From assembly GCF_008386585.1 (NCBI RefSeq), contig NZ_VUOB01000013.1:61001-125000 (forward strand): a stretch of DNA of 64,000 nt, written 5' to 3'. This stretch comes from Solihabitans fulvus. Lineage in GTDB: Bacteria > Actinomycetota > Actinomycetes > Mycobacteriales > Pseudonocardiaceae. Shown one piece after another: positions 8,347 through 16,173 of the stretch (the stretch's first letter is position 1; the number at the start of each line of letters is the position of its first letter). Under the pieces are notes generated by a model, which ran no database searches, was not told where the DNA came from, and was given only the letters and a program-made list of their open reading frames with translations. Both the position numbers and the translations under genes were made by a program.

Positions 8347-9990
8347 ATGAGCCAGCAGCCGAACCCGATCCAGGGCGAGCCGGGGGAGCCCGTGCCCGGC
8401 CAGCCCGTCAGGAGCCAGCAGGGCAACGGCCAGGTGCCCGTCGGCACGCCGGTGTCCGGGGTGGATGACGGAGCGGGCCGACGGTTGCAGCCGCGCCCCC
8501 TGGCCAGGCCGGCCGTCGACCCGACGCTGGCGGCGGCCTTCGCCCGTCCGCCTGGCGTCCCCGACGCGTTCGTGCCGAGGCAGCCGCCGCAGTCCGGCCC
8601 CAACGGTCTCAACGGCTCCAACGGGTCCGTGCGGTTGGCCCCGCCCCCGCCCGAGGCCCTGGCCACCGCCTTCGGCCGCCCCTACGGCGGCGACGACCTG
8701 CGGCTCCAGCGCCCGCCGGGCGAGCAGGACCCGACCATAGAACCCGACATCGAGCCGGTGTTCTGGTCGAGCGAGGCCGCTGGCGACCCGTGGCGCAACC
8801 CGGGAGCCGGGACCGTCATCGGCCCGCCCGCCGTCGGCGAGCACGCCGGGGACACCGAACAGGGCGAGGACGCGGCCGCCCGGCCGTCCGGGAAGCTGCT
8901 GAGCGTCCCCGAGCTGCTGTTCGGCCGCCGGGTGCGGCCAAGGGCGCTGGTCACGCTGTTCGTGGCCGCGCTGGTGATCGGCGCGGCAGGCGGCCTGGTC
9001 GGCTGGGGCATCGCGCGGGGCGGCAACCCGCTGACCGACTCCGGCGTGACGCTGGCGCAGGTCAACCCCGGCAAGGAGCGTCCGGCCGGCTCGGTCGCCG
9101 AGATCGCGAAGAAGGTCACGCCGAGCGTGGTGTCCATCGAGCTGAAGGGCAGCCAGCTCAGCGGCGTCGGCTCGGGCATCGTGATCGACGGCAAGGGCTA
9201 CATCCTCACCAACGACCACGTGGTCGACGTGGCCGCGAAGGACACCAGCGTCAAGATGACGGTGCAGTTCACCGACGGCACCCGCGCCGAGGCGAAGACC
9301 GTCGGGCGCGACCCCAAGACGGACCTGGCCGTGGTCAAGGTCGAGGCGAACAACCTCACCGTGATCCAGTTCGGCAACTCCGACAACCTCCAGGCCGGCG
9401 ACACGGTGATCGCGATCGGTTCCCCGCTCGGCTACGAGAACTCGGTGACCTCGGGCATCGTCAGCGCGCTGCACCGCCCGGTCACGGCGGGCGGCGACGG
9501 CGGCTCGCCAGCGGTCACCTACGACGCCATCCAGACCGACGCGGCCATCAACCACGGCAACTCCGGCGGCGCGCTGGTCGACTCGACCGGGGCGTTGGTG
9601 GGGATCAACTCGTCGATCATGTCCAGCTCGGCGGACGGCGGCAGCATCGGCCTCGGCTTCGCCATCCCGGTGAACGACGCCAAGCGCATCGCCGAGGTGC
9701 TGATCCACAGCGGCCAGGTCAAGCACCCGGACATGGGCGTGAACGCGAAGTCGGCGTCGGCGAACACGGCCGAGGGCGCGCAGGTCGTCAACGTGACCGA
9801 GGGCGGCGCCGCGGCGCTGGCGGGGATCAAGGAAGGCGACATCATCACCAAGGTCGGCGACCGGCAGATCCGCAAGGCCCCCGAGCTGACCGTGGCCCAG
9901 CGGCAGCACAACATCGGCGACACCGTGCCGGTGCAGCTGGCCCGCGACGGCCGCCAGCTGACCCTCCAGGTGACCCTCAAGTCCGACTGA
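8347..9990 (+). CDS. htrA: Membrane-anchored HtrA/DegP serine protease with PDZ domain
   Basis: This 547-residue envelope protease has a long Pro-rich cytoplasmic N terminus (residues 1-195), one transmembrane helix (about 197-222), a trypsin-like domain and one C-terminal PDZ domain (about 455-545). The catalytic triad is visible: H291 in TNDHVVD, D326 in PKTDLAVVKV and S406 in GNSGGAL. In mycobacteria HtrA degrades or trims misfolded envelope proteins and links with SigE control. It follows rseA by 89 bases and probably belongs to the same stress unit. An unusual point is that tatB, which follows htrA in M. tuberculosis, is absent; a strong terminator follows instead. Confidence 0.95.
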   Translation: MSQQPNPIQGEPGEPVPGQPVRSQQGNGQVPVGTPVSGVDDGAGRRLQPRPLARPAVDPTLAAAFARPPGVPDAFVPRQPPQSGPNGLNGSNGSVRLAPPPPEALATAFGRPYGGDDLRLQRPPGEQDPTIEPDIEPVFWSSEAAGDPWRNPGAGTVIGPPAVGEHAGDTEQGEDAAARPSGKLLSVPELLFGRRVRPRALVTLFVAALVIGAAGGLVGWGIARGGNPLTDSGVTLAQVNPGKERPAGSVAEIAKKVTPSVVSIELKGSQLSGVGSGIVIDGKGYILTNDHVVDVAAKDTSVKMTVQFTDGTRAEAKTVGRDPKTDLAVVKVEANNLTVIQFGNSDNLQAGDTVIAIGSPLGYENSVTSGIVSALHRPVTAGGDGGSPAVTYDAIQTDAAINHGNSGGALVDSTGALVGINSSIMSSSADGGSIGLGFAIPVNDAKRIAEVLIHSGQVKHPDMGVNAKSASANTAEGAQVVNVTEGGAAALAGIKEGDIITKVGDRQIRKAPELTVAQRQHNIGDTVPVQLARDGRQLTLQVTLKSD

Positions 9991-10044
9991 GCGCTCCGAG
10001 CGCTCGGGTCCGAACCTCCCGCTCGGCCGAGTCTCCAGAAGACG

Positions 10045-10079
10045 ACACCGGCCCGGCGCGTCCTGCGCCGGGCCGGTGT
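10045..10079. terminator. Bidirectional terminator between htrA and mrp
   Basis: This is a perfect 15-base GC-rich inverted repeat (left arm 10045-10059, right arm 10065-10079) with a 5-base loop GTCCT. It lies between the convergent ends of htrA and mrp, so it can serve both. No long U tract follows, which is usual for actinobacteria. Confidence 0.85.
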
Positions 10080-10098
10080 GCGTTGTGCCGGGGGAAGG

Positions 10099-11244
10099 TC
10101 AGCGGCCCGCGGGGCTCACCGACAGCAGGCGGCCGGCCAGGCCGCGGGAGCGCGTGGTCAGCTTGGCCGCGACCTGGTTGAGCACCTTCGACGCGGGGGC
10201 CTCCGGCTCGGCGAGCACCAGCGGGGTGCCGGCGTCGCCTGCCTCGCGCAGCCGCTGGTCGAGCGGCACCTGGCCGAGCAGCGGCACGTCCGAGCCGATC
10301 GCGCGGGTCAGCGAGTCGGCGACGGCCTGGCCGCCACCGGAGCCGAAGACCTCCATCCGCGAGCCGTCCGGCAGCTCCATCCAGGACATGTTCTCCACCA
10401 CGCCGACGATCCGCTGCCTGGTTTGCAGCGCGATCGAGCCGGCGCGCTCGGCGACCTCGGCCGCGGCCTGCTGCGGCGTGGTGACCACCAGGATCTCGGC
10501 GTTGGGCACGAGCTGGGCGACGGAGATCGCCACGTCGCCGGTGCCCGGCGGCAGGTCGAGCAGCAGCACGTCGAGGTCGCCCCAGAACGTGTCGGCGAGG
10601 AACTGCTGCAACGCGCGGTGCAGCATCGGCCCGCGCCACACCACCGGGGTGTTGCCAGGGGTGAACATGCCGATCGAGATCAGCTTCACGCCGTGCGCCT
10701 GCGGCGGCATCATCATCTTCTCGACCTGGGTCGGTCGGGCGTCCGTGCCGAGCATGCGGGGGATCGAGTGGCCGTAGATGTCGGCGTCGACGACGCCGAC
10801 CGACAGGCCGCGCTCGGCCATCGCGACGGCGAGGTTCACCGTCACGCTGGACTTGCCGACCCCGCCCTTGCCGGACGCGACGCAGTACACCCTGGTCAGC
10901 GAACCCGGCTCGGCAAAGGGAATGCGTGGTTCCTCGACGCCGCCGCGCAGCGACTTGCGCAGCTCGGTCCGCTGCTCGTCGCTCATCACGTCCAGCTCGA
11001 CGCGCACCCCGCGCACGCCGGACACGGCCGCGACGGCCTCGGTGACGTCCTTGGTGATCCGGTCGCGCATCGGACAGCCCGCCACAGTCAGGTAGATCGC
11101 GACGTCCACCGTGCCGTCCTCGGCGATCGCGATGTCCTTCACCATGTTCAGCTCGGTGATGGGCTTGCGGATCTCCGGGTCCTGGACGCGCGACAGCGCC
11201 TCGCGGATCGCCTCGGTGGTGGGCTGTGTGCCTGTTGCGGTCAC
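10099..11244 (-). CDS. mrp: Mrp/ApbC family Fe-S cluster carrier ATPase
   Basis: This P-loop NTPase of about 381 residues is thought to hold and transfer Fe-S clusters to apoproteins in the cytosol. The N-terminal MIP18/DUF59 domain (residues about 8-95: VQDPEIRKPITELNMV, VAGCPMRD) is followed by the deviant Walker A GKGGVGKSS (about residue 125), the VVDADIYGHSIPR switch and DVLLLDLPPGTGD. It corresponds to Rv1229c in a conserved neighbourhood. The start is uncertain: I chose the GTG at 11244 (VTATGTQ), but GTG 11256 is also possible and neither has an ideally spaced ribosome binding site. It is divergent from the marR-like gene. Confidence 0.92.
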   Translation of the reverse strand: MTATGTQPTTEAIREALSRVQDPEIRKPITELNMVKDIAIAEDGTVDVAIYLTVAGCPMRDRITKDVTEAVAAVSGVRGVRVELDVMSDEQRTELRKSLRGGVEEPRIPFAEPGSLTRVYCVASGKGGVGKSSVTVNLAVAMAERGLSVGVVDADIYGHSIPRMLGTDARPTQVEKMMMPPQAHGVKLISIGMFTPGNTPVVWRGPMLHRALQQFLADTFWGDLDVLLLDLPPGTGDVAISVAQLVPNAEILVVTTPQQAAAEVAERAGSIALQTRQRIVGVVENMSWMELPDGSRMEVFGSGGGQAVADSLTRAIGSDVPLLGQVPLDQRLREAGDAGTPLVLAEPEAPASKVLNQVAAKLTTRSRGLAGRLLSVSPAGR

Positions 11245-11434
11245 GGGATCGAGCACCGACCTTCGTGGACATGGAGCGACCGGCACGGCCTGGTGCTCCC
11301 GGCGCGATCGCTGTGGCGGAACGTCTCGAGACCCATGCTACGGCCGGTGCTCGGGGCGCTTTGCTACTGGCCGGTTCAAAAATCGATGGGGGCACTGCGC
11401 AGTCGGCCAAACGCAGTCCGTAACATTGTCCCTC

Positions 11435-11923
11435 GTGCCGGAAACGGGTAGAGCTCGGTTGCCCACCCGAACCGAGCTGGAAGTGTGGCGATCTTTTCTC
11501 CGCGCGCATGCTCGGATCACTCGGAGTCTGGAAACTGAGCTGATTGCGGAACAACGCTTGTCGCTCGCGGCCTACGACGTGCTGGTCCAGCTCGCCGAGA
11601 CCGAGGAGCGTCGGATGCGGATGACGGAACTGGCGGATGCCGTCCTGTTGTCCAGATCGGGGGTGACCAGGCTGGTCGACCGCCTGGAACGGGCGGGGCT
11701 GGTCGGCAGGGAACGGGCCGATCGCGACGGACGGGGAGTCGTCGCGGTGTTGACCCAGCAGGGGATGGACCGGCTGCGAGCCGCAGCGGGCACCCACCTC
11801 AGCGGGGTGGCCAAGCACTTCGCCTCGACCTTCGACTCGGACGAACTGGACCTGTTCGGCCGGGCCTGCGAGCGGTTGATGCATGATGCACAGGTGCCGG
11901 AACAGAGCAGCGCGGACAGGTGA
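11435..11923 (+). CDS. MarR family transcriptional regulator
   Basis: The product is a winged-helix repressor of about 162 residues. The central part shows the MarR fold: LSLAAYDVLVQLAE, then MTELADAVLLSRSGVTRLVDRLERAGLV (DNA-recognition helix) and a wing with RADRDGRGVVAVLT. The DxRG-like motif (DGRG) of MarR wings is present. The ligand is unknown. It ends in a four-base overlap (GTGA) with a NUDIX hydrolase gene, so the two are co-transcribed and translationally coupled. This pair is not part of the M. tuberculosis neighbourhood that the flanking genes match, so it looks like an insertion or a lineage-specific gain. Confidence 0.9.
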   Translation: MPETGRARLPTRTELEVWRSFLRAHARITRSLETELIAEQRLSLAAYDVLVQLAETEERRMRMTELADAVLLSRSGVTRLVDRLERAGLVGRERADRDGRGVVAVLTQQGMDRLRAAAGTHLSGVAKHFASTFDSDELDLFGRACERLMHDAQVPEQSSADR

Positions 11924-12333
11924 GCCCGGTCATCCGGGTGGTCGGCCTCGTGCATGTCGAGGACGGTCGCCTCCTGGTGGTGCGGGCGCGTCATCAGGGC
12001 GCGTTCTACCTGCCGGGCGGCAAGTTGGAGCCGGGGGAGACCGAGCAGGAGGCGCTGCACCGGGAGGTGCGCGAGGAGCTGCTGGTCGGGATCGTCGACG
12101 GTTCGGTGCGGCAGCTCGGTCGCTACCGCGCGCCCGCATACGGCGAGGGCCCGGACACCGTGGTCGACATGGCGTGCTACTTCGGGGTGTTGGACGGTTC
12201 GCCGGAGCCCGCCGCCGAGATCGCCGAGCTGACCATGGTCACCGAGGGCGAGTACGCGGCGCACCCCGAGACCGCCCCGGCCATCCGCCTGCTGCTGCGC
12301 GACCTGGCCGAGGCCGGCACGGTCCACGCCTGA
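11920..12333 (+). CDS. NUDIX hydrolase
   Basis: This 137-residue hydrolase of a nucleoside-diphosphate-linked substrate carries the full Nudix box: GGKLEPGETEQEAL followed by REVREELLVG, matching G-x5-E-x7-REUxEExGU with Glu residues for Mg2+ binding. The substrate cannot be deduced. It starts at a GTG that overlaps the marR-like stop codon. The overall sequence resembles the other small NUDIX protein at 25805-26197 (both have YYLPGGK or FYLPGGK openings and a C-terminal EIAEL segment), so the two may be paralogs. Confidence 0.9.
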   Translation: MSPVIRVVGLVHVEDGRLLVVRARHQGAFYLPGGKLEPGETEQEALHREVREELLVGIVDGSVRQLGRYRAPAYGEGPDTVVDMACYFGVLDGSPEPAAEIAELTMVTEGEYAAHPETAPAIRLLLRDLAEAGTVHA

Positions 12334-12442
12334 CTCGTCGGCCAAGGGCTGTGCCTGTCCATGCCGCCCGAGCTTGCGGGCCGCGTGGTGCCGCGTGCCG
12401 CCCGAGCCTGCTGCCTGTCGGGCCTGGACAACGGGGTTTCCG

Positions 12443-12508
12443 TCAGCGTGGTTCTGCTGCGCGCTCAGCGTGGTTCTGCGGGGTGCTCAGCGTGGTTCCG
12501 CTGGGCGC
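12443..12508. repeat. Three tandem 22-base repeats over the DUF1003 stop codon
   Basis: Three consecutive copies begin at 12443, 12465 and 12487, each starting TCAGCGTGGTTC and ending GC, with a few substitutions between copies. The third copy contains the stop codon (TCA on this strand, 12487-12489) and the last codons of the DUF1003 gene. Since 22 is not a multiple of three, copy-number change would move the 3' end of that gene. Confidence 0.8.
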
Positions 12509-13050
12509 GAGGTCACGTCGTCCCAACGACGGTCCTCGCGGATGTTGTCGGCCGAGGGCGAGGGTGCGGATCCCTTGCGGCGCTTGATGTTCTGGTCCGC
12601 GCGCAGCCTGTCGAGCTCGCTGCGCAGGAAGTCCCTTGTGGCGACCTCGCCGACGGCCAGCCGGAGCGAAGCCAGCTCGCGGGCCAGGAACTCGGTGTCC
12701 GCCTTGGTCTGCGCGGCGCGCGTCCGGTCCTCTTCGAGCGAGACGCGGTCCCGGTCGTCCTGACGGTTCTGCGCCAACAGGATCAGCGGAGCCGCGTAGG
12801 CGGCCTGCGTGGAGAACGCCAGGTTGAGCAGGATGAACGGGTAGGGATCCCACTGGAGCGAGACGGCGAACAGGTTCAGCACGATCCACACGACGACCAG
12901 GAGCGTCTGCCAGAACAGGAACTTGCCGGTGCCGAGGAACCTGGCCAGCCGTTCGGAGAAGCGGCCGAACGCCTCGGGGTCGACGTCGAAGGTCAGCCGG
13001 CGTGGTGCGCGCGGCTGGTCCAACCGTCGACGCGGCAGCAGTTCAGGCAT
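12487..13050 (-). CDS. DUF1003 membrane protein (Rv1231c-like)
   Basis: The 187-residue membrane protein has two hydrophobic segments close together: KFLFWQTLLVVVWIVLNLF (about residues 43-61) and PFILLNLAFSTQAAYAAPLILLAQ (about 70-93). Around them are DUF1003 hallmarks such as WDPYPFILLN and LAQNRQ. A charged, probably coiled-coil region follows (about 95-155). The function of DUF1003 is unknown. Its start overlaps the upstream MgtE/CBS-like gene by 8 bases (ATGCCTGA), so the two form an operon, as Rv1232c-Rv1231c do. The last residues are encoded inside a 22-base tandem repeat. Confidence 0.88.
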   Translation of the reverse strand: MPELLPRRRLDQPRAPRRLTFDVDPEAFGRFSERLARFLGTGKFLFWQTLLVVVWIVLNLFAVSLQWDPYPFILLNLAFSTQAAYAAPLILLAQNRQDDRDRVSLEEDRTRAAQTKADTEFLARELASLRLAVGEVATRDFLRSELDRLRADQNIKRRKGSAPSPSADNIREDRRWDDVTSRPAEPR

Positions 13051-14329
13051 CTGCTGGGGTCCTTCCCATGGCAGCTTCGTCGGGATGAAGGCCGCTTTCC
13101 CGCCAGTTGTCCGGCAGCAGGTGGTCGAGCACGTCGTCGACGGTGACCGCGCCGAGCAGGTGGTCCTGGTCGTCGACGACCGGCGCGCAGACCAGGTTGT
13201 AGGCGGCGAAATACCGGGTGACCTCGCTGAGCGTCGCGTCCGGCGACAGCTTCGCCAGGTCGATGTCGAGCGCGCCGGCGACCAGGTCGGACGGGGGCTC
13301 GCGGAGCAGGCGCTGGATGTGCACGCAGCCCAGGTAGCGGCCGGTCGGGGTGGCGGACGGGGAGCGGCAGACGAACACCATGCTCGCCAGGGCGGGGGTG
13401 AGGTCGCCGTTGCGCACGCGGGCCAGCGCCTCGGCGATGGTGGCGTCCGGGGTGAGGACCACGGGCTCCGGGGTCATCAGACCGCCTGCGGTGTCGAAGG
13501 AGTACTCCAGCAGCCGGCGGACCGGCGCGGACTCCTCGGGCTCCATCAGTTCGAGCAGCCGGTCCTTGTCGATCTCGGGGAGCTCGGCGAGCAGGTCGGC
13601 CGCGTCGTCCGGGTCCATCGCCTCGAGGATGTCCGCGGCGCGTTCCTCGTCGAGGTGGGAGATCAGGTCCTTCTGGTCGTCCTCGGGGAGTTCCTCGATG
13701 ACGTCGGCGAGACGCTCGTCGTCCAGGGCGTCGGCGACCTCGTAGCGGCGCTTGTTGGGCAGGTCGCGCAGGGCGGTGGCGACGTCGACCGCGCGCATCG
13801 ACTCGAAGACCGCGAGGAGTTGTTGGGCGCCCTGGGGTTCGTCGGAGAGCTGGATCAGGCCGAGGCCGTCGATCTCCTCCCATGGCAGGACCTGGACGGG
13901 CCCCCGGCGCCCGAGCCGGCCGGTCCGCTCCCGCACGGCGACGCGGTACAGGCGCCAGTCGCGGGTCCTGGTCGGTTCCATCGCCGCGTCGACCACGACG
14001 GCGTTGGCGCCGGAGGCGAGCCGGACGCGGGCGTCCAGTACCTGCCCGACGACCAGGACCTCGTTGGGCCGCTGATGGAAGTGCCGAAGGTTGACCGACC
14101 CGGTGGCCAGCGTGACGGCGTTGGGTTCGATGGAGGTGACCCGCAGCATGGGGACGAAGATGCGTCGGCGGGTGGCCAGCTCGATGACCACGCCGAGGAC
14201 TCTGGGAGCTTGGTGGTCGGCGCGGAGGCCCGCGACCACGTCTCGAAGTTTGCCGATAGACTCGCCGTCCGGCCCGAATACCGGAAGGCCGGCGAGTTGA
14301 GCTGCGAAAACCCGGTTCACGGCGGCCAC
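13043..14329 (-). CDS. MgtE-N/CBS-domain protein with N-terminal PRC-barrel-like domain (Rv1232c-like)
   Basis: This soluble protein of about 428 residues is built from an N-terminal beta-rich PRC-barrel-like part (LAGLPVFGPDGESIGKLRDVV), a central helical MgtE N-terminal domain (residues about 190-280: ALRDLPNKRRYEVADALDDER, LLAELPEIDKDRLLELM), and a pair of CBS domains (about 285-415, with GGLMTPEPVVL and VCAPVVDDQDHLLGAVTVDD). It lacks the membrane channel of true MgtE Mg2+ transporters, so it is a regulatory or sensor relative rather than a transporter. I chose the GTG at 14329; GTG 14320 is an alternative, and both lack a clear ribosome binding site. It is co-transcribed with the DUF1003 gene. 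Confidence 0.85.
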   Translation of the reverse strand: MAAVNRVFAAQLAGLPVFGPDGESIGKLRDVVAGLRADHQAPRVLGVVIELATRRRIFVPMLRVTSIEPNAVTLATGSVNLRHFHQRPNEVLVVGQVLDARVRLASGANAVVVDAAMEPTRTRDWRLYRVAVRERTGRLGRRGPVQVLPWEEIDGLGLIQLSDEPQGAQQLLAVFESMRAVDVATALRDLPNKRRYEVADALDDERLADVIEELPEDDQKDLISHLDEERAADILEAMDPDDAADLLAELPEIDKDRLLELMEPEESAPVRRLLEYSFDTAGGLMTPEPVVLTPDATIAEALARVRNGDLTPALASMVFVCRSPSATPTGRYLGCVHIQRLLREPPSDLVAGALDIDLAKLSPDATLSEVTRYFAAYNLVCAPVVDDQDHLLGAVTVDDVLDHLLPDNWRESGLHPDEAAMGRTPADA

Positions 14330-14434
14330 GCGGCAAAGGCTAGTCGGCGGACGGCCATACCACCGAATGCGACCCTCCGGACATAAGGTCAATTTCGCCC
14401 GTAGCGGGCAGGTGGGGCGGGTTAGGGTTCGGCG

Positions 14435-15328
14435 GTGCGACTCGCTGACAGGACCCTCCGGTACGACGTGCTCGACGTGTTCACGGACCGAGCGTTCGAG
14501 GGAAATCCGCTCGCCGTGGTGCACGGAGCCGAGGACCTGGCGACAGCCGAGCTGCAAGCGATAGCCAGCGAGTTCAACCTCTCGGAGACGGCCTTTCCGA
14601 TGTCCCCGACAGGCGGGGCGGAGGGCGCGGCGGACTATCGGCTGCGGATCTTCACGCCGATCGCCGAGCTGCCGTTCGCCGGCCTGCCCAGCATCGGCAC
14701 GGCATGGCTGCTGGCCAGGGACGGCGTGGTGCCGTTCGGCGCGGTCGTGCAGCAGAGCGCGGGAGGTCTGCACTCGCTGCGGGTGGACGAGCGGAGCGCC
14801 GAGCTGACCGGCGGCGAGCCTGCGCTTGGCGAGGTGCTCGATGCCGGTGGCCTGGCGGAGGCGATCGGTTTGACGGAGTCGGACGTCGATCGCTCGGTGC
14901 AGCCGAGGGTTGCCGGCTGCGGCATCGACTTCGGCTTCCTCGCGGTCCAAGCCGAGGCGCTGACCCGGGCCGTGCCGGAGGCGTCCGAGATTCGCCGCCA
15001 CCCGGTGGGGCGAGGGTTGGCCCCGGTTGCCTTCGACCGAGCCACGGGCGAGGCGCGCATGCGGATGTTCCGCGCGGCGGGCGGCGAGGACCCGGCGACC
15101 GGCGCGGCCGTGTTGGGGCTCGGCGTGTGGCTGGTCGATCAGGGGCTGTTGCCGGGCGACGGCGAGTCTCGTTGCCAGGTGCGGCAAGGAGTTGAGATGG
15201 GTCGACCATCCACATTGGACTGTGTGGTGTTGGCCGAGGATGGCCGGGCCGTGCGTGTTTCGGTGGGTGGGCAGGTTGTTCCGGTGGCCGAGGGGCGCAT
15301 TCGGGTGCCTCGTGGAAATGTGAACTGA
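14435..15328 (+). CDS. PhzF family isomerase/epimerase
   Basis: The 297-residue protein has the PhzF/DapF-like double-barrel fold: DVFTDRAFEGNPLAVV at the start, SEFNLSETAFP with the conserved catalytic Glu near residue 50, RIFTPIAELPFAGLPSIGTAWLL, and a second-half GGEDPATGAAVLGLGVWL. PhzF itself isomerises dihydrohydroxyanthranilate in phenazine synthesis, but most homologs have unknown substrates, and there are no phenazine genes here. It starts at GTG 14435, 105 bases from the divergent MgtE/CBS-like gene. Confidence 0.9.
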   Translation: MRLADRTLRYDVLDVFTDRAFEGNPLAVVHGAEDLATAELQAIASEFNLSETAFPMSPTGGAEGAADYRLRIFTPIAELPFAGLPSIGTAWLLARDGVVPFGAVVQQSAGGLHSLRVDERSAELTGGEPALGEVLDAGGLAEAIGLTESDVDRSVQPRVAGCGIDFGFLAVQAEALTRAVPEASEIRRHPVGRGLAPVAFDRATGEARMRMFRAAGGEDPATGAAVLGLGVWLVDQGLLPGDGESRCQVRQGVEMGRPSTLDCVVLAEDGRAVRVSVGGQVVPVAEGRIRVPRGNVN

Positions 15329-15355
15329 GGCCGCTGTCTCAGGCTTTCGCGGTGA

Positions 15356-15688
15356 CTACGCGAACTCCAGGCGGTACACCGCATCCAGCACCGCGACACC
15401 GTTGAGGCGCGCGCCGCGCAGCGCCGTCGCGGTCTCCTCGTCCGGCTCCGTGAGTCGTGCCGTGACGGCAACGTCCAACAGGTGCGAGTGGGTCGTCGGC
15501 GAGCGCAGGGTCACCGTGCAGGACACGCCGTCGGTCAGGCCCGGCACGTCCTGGTCGGATCCGGCGGCCAGCCACAGCACGCCACCGCGCCACGCGGTCC
15601 ACGCGAGTCTCGCCCGCTGCCCAGGCACCGCCACCCACACGGCCGCCGCCTTGCGCAACGCGGTGTCCATCGCCCGCAGGATCTCCAC
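15356..15688 (-). CDS. Small conserved-looking protein, possibly flavin-reductase-like split barrel
   Basis: The 110-residue protein has a GTG start at 15688 (VEILRAMDTALRKAAAVWVAVPG). The pattern of hydrophobic strands (RLAWTAWRGGVLWLAAG, CTVTLRSP, LLDVAVTARL) vaguely resembles the pyridoxamine-phosphate-oxidase-like split barrel, but I see no decisive motif. It has no membrane segment and may act in the cytosol. It lies between the convergent PhzF gene and a 32-residue membrane peptide gene on the same strand, 48 bases upstream. Function unknown. Confidence 0.6.
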   Translation of the reverse strand: MEILRAMDTALRKAAAVWVAVPGQRARLAWTAWRGGVLWLAAGSDQDVPGLTDGVSCTVTLRSPTTHSHLLDVAVTARLTEPDEETATALRGARLNGVAVLDAVYRLEFA

Positions 15689-15736
15689 CGGTCCAGCCTG
15701 CCACGCGCCTCCGCGCCGACCTACCGGTGTGCTCGG

Positions 15737-15835
15737 TCAACCGACGAGCGCGAACAGCAGCGTCACGGCCGCGCACATCAGGAGCAGCAGGAGGCCGACG
15801 AGCGTCATCGTGACGTAGGTGTTGGGCGGGGACAC
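15737..15835 (-). CDS. 32-residue single-span membrane peptide
   Basis: This GTG-started frame encodes a 32-residue peptide: a short polar head (VSPPNTYVTM) followed by a continuous Leu/Val/Ala-rich segment of about 20 residues ending at the C terminus (VTLLFALVG). The composition is that of a single transmembrane helix. The gene sits in the intergenic region upstream of the 110-residue gene on the same strand and divergent from the zinc-ribbon gene. No strong ribosome binding site is visible. Function unknown; the clean hydrophobic span argues for a real small membrane protein. Confidence 0.55.
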   Translation of the reverse strand: MSPPNTYVTMTLVGLLLLLMCAAVTLLFALVG

Positions 15836-15911
15836 GACTAGAAAGGTAGCTTTATCGCCGTTCGGGGTAAATGCCCAGCTTTGCTGATCGAACTACTCGT
15901 CAGCACTGATC

Positions 15912-15925
15912 CACTACATATAGTG
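15912..15925. promoter_or_regulatory. AT-rich palindrome in a divergent intergenic region
   Basis: CACTA-CATA-TAGTG forms a short inverted repeat inside an unusually AT-rich patch between the 32-residue peptide gene (reverse) and the zinc-ribbon gene (forward). It could be an operator or part of a promoter. The support is weak. Confidence 0.3.
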
Positions 15926-16002
15926 TCCGATTTGGGTGAGGTCGGGCACATCATGTGGTTCAAAGTTGCATTGCGGGCACTCCGCGAGGTGCTCTGCTCG
16001 TC

Positions 16003-16173
16003 ATGCCCATTCGCAACCACCGCGCCGGACGTCGGGGGACCCGGCTCTTTCGCCGCCGCCAGGACGACCTGTTGGAGCGCAGCTTCCGGGACTGTCCGCG
16101 GTGCCCTGAGCAGGTGCATGTCTTCGCCGACACGTGCCGCCACTGCGGCACGTCGGTCGACGTCAGCGGCTGA
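16003..16173 (+). CDS. Small zinc-ribbon protein
   Basis: This 56-residue protein from ATG 16003 has a basic N-terminal half (PIRNHRAGRRGTRLFRRR) and a C-terminal zinc ribbon with two knuckles, CPRC and CRHC, spaced 12 residues apart (DCPRC...TCRHCG). Such small Cys4 proteins often bind nucleic acid or act as folding or partner modules, but no function can be assigned. An upstream in-frame GTG at 15955 would add 16 residues; the internal ATG is preferred because a GAGG lies about 12 bases before it. Its stop codon directly abuts the stop of the convergent DUF4190 gene. Confidence 0.6.
   Translation: MPIRNHRAGRRGTRLFRRRQDDLLERSFRDCPRCPEQVHVFADTCRHCGTSVDVSG

Noticed and set aside
13043..14329. 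MgtE magnesium transporter
   Set aside because: MgtE-N and CBS domains are present but the membrane channel is missing, so it cannot be a transporter by itself.
14435..15328. Phenazine biosynthesis gene
   Set aside because: PhzF-like folds are widespread; no other phenazine genes are nearby.
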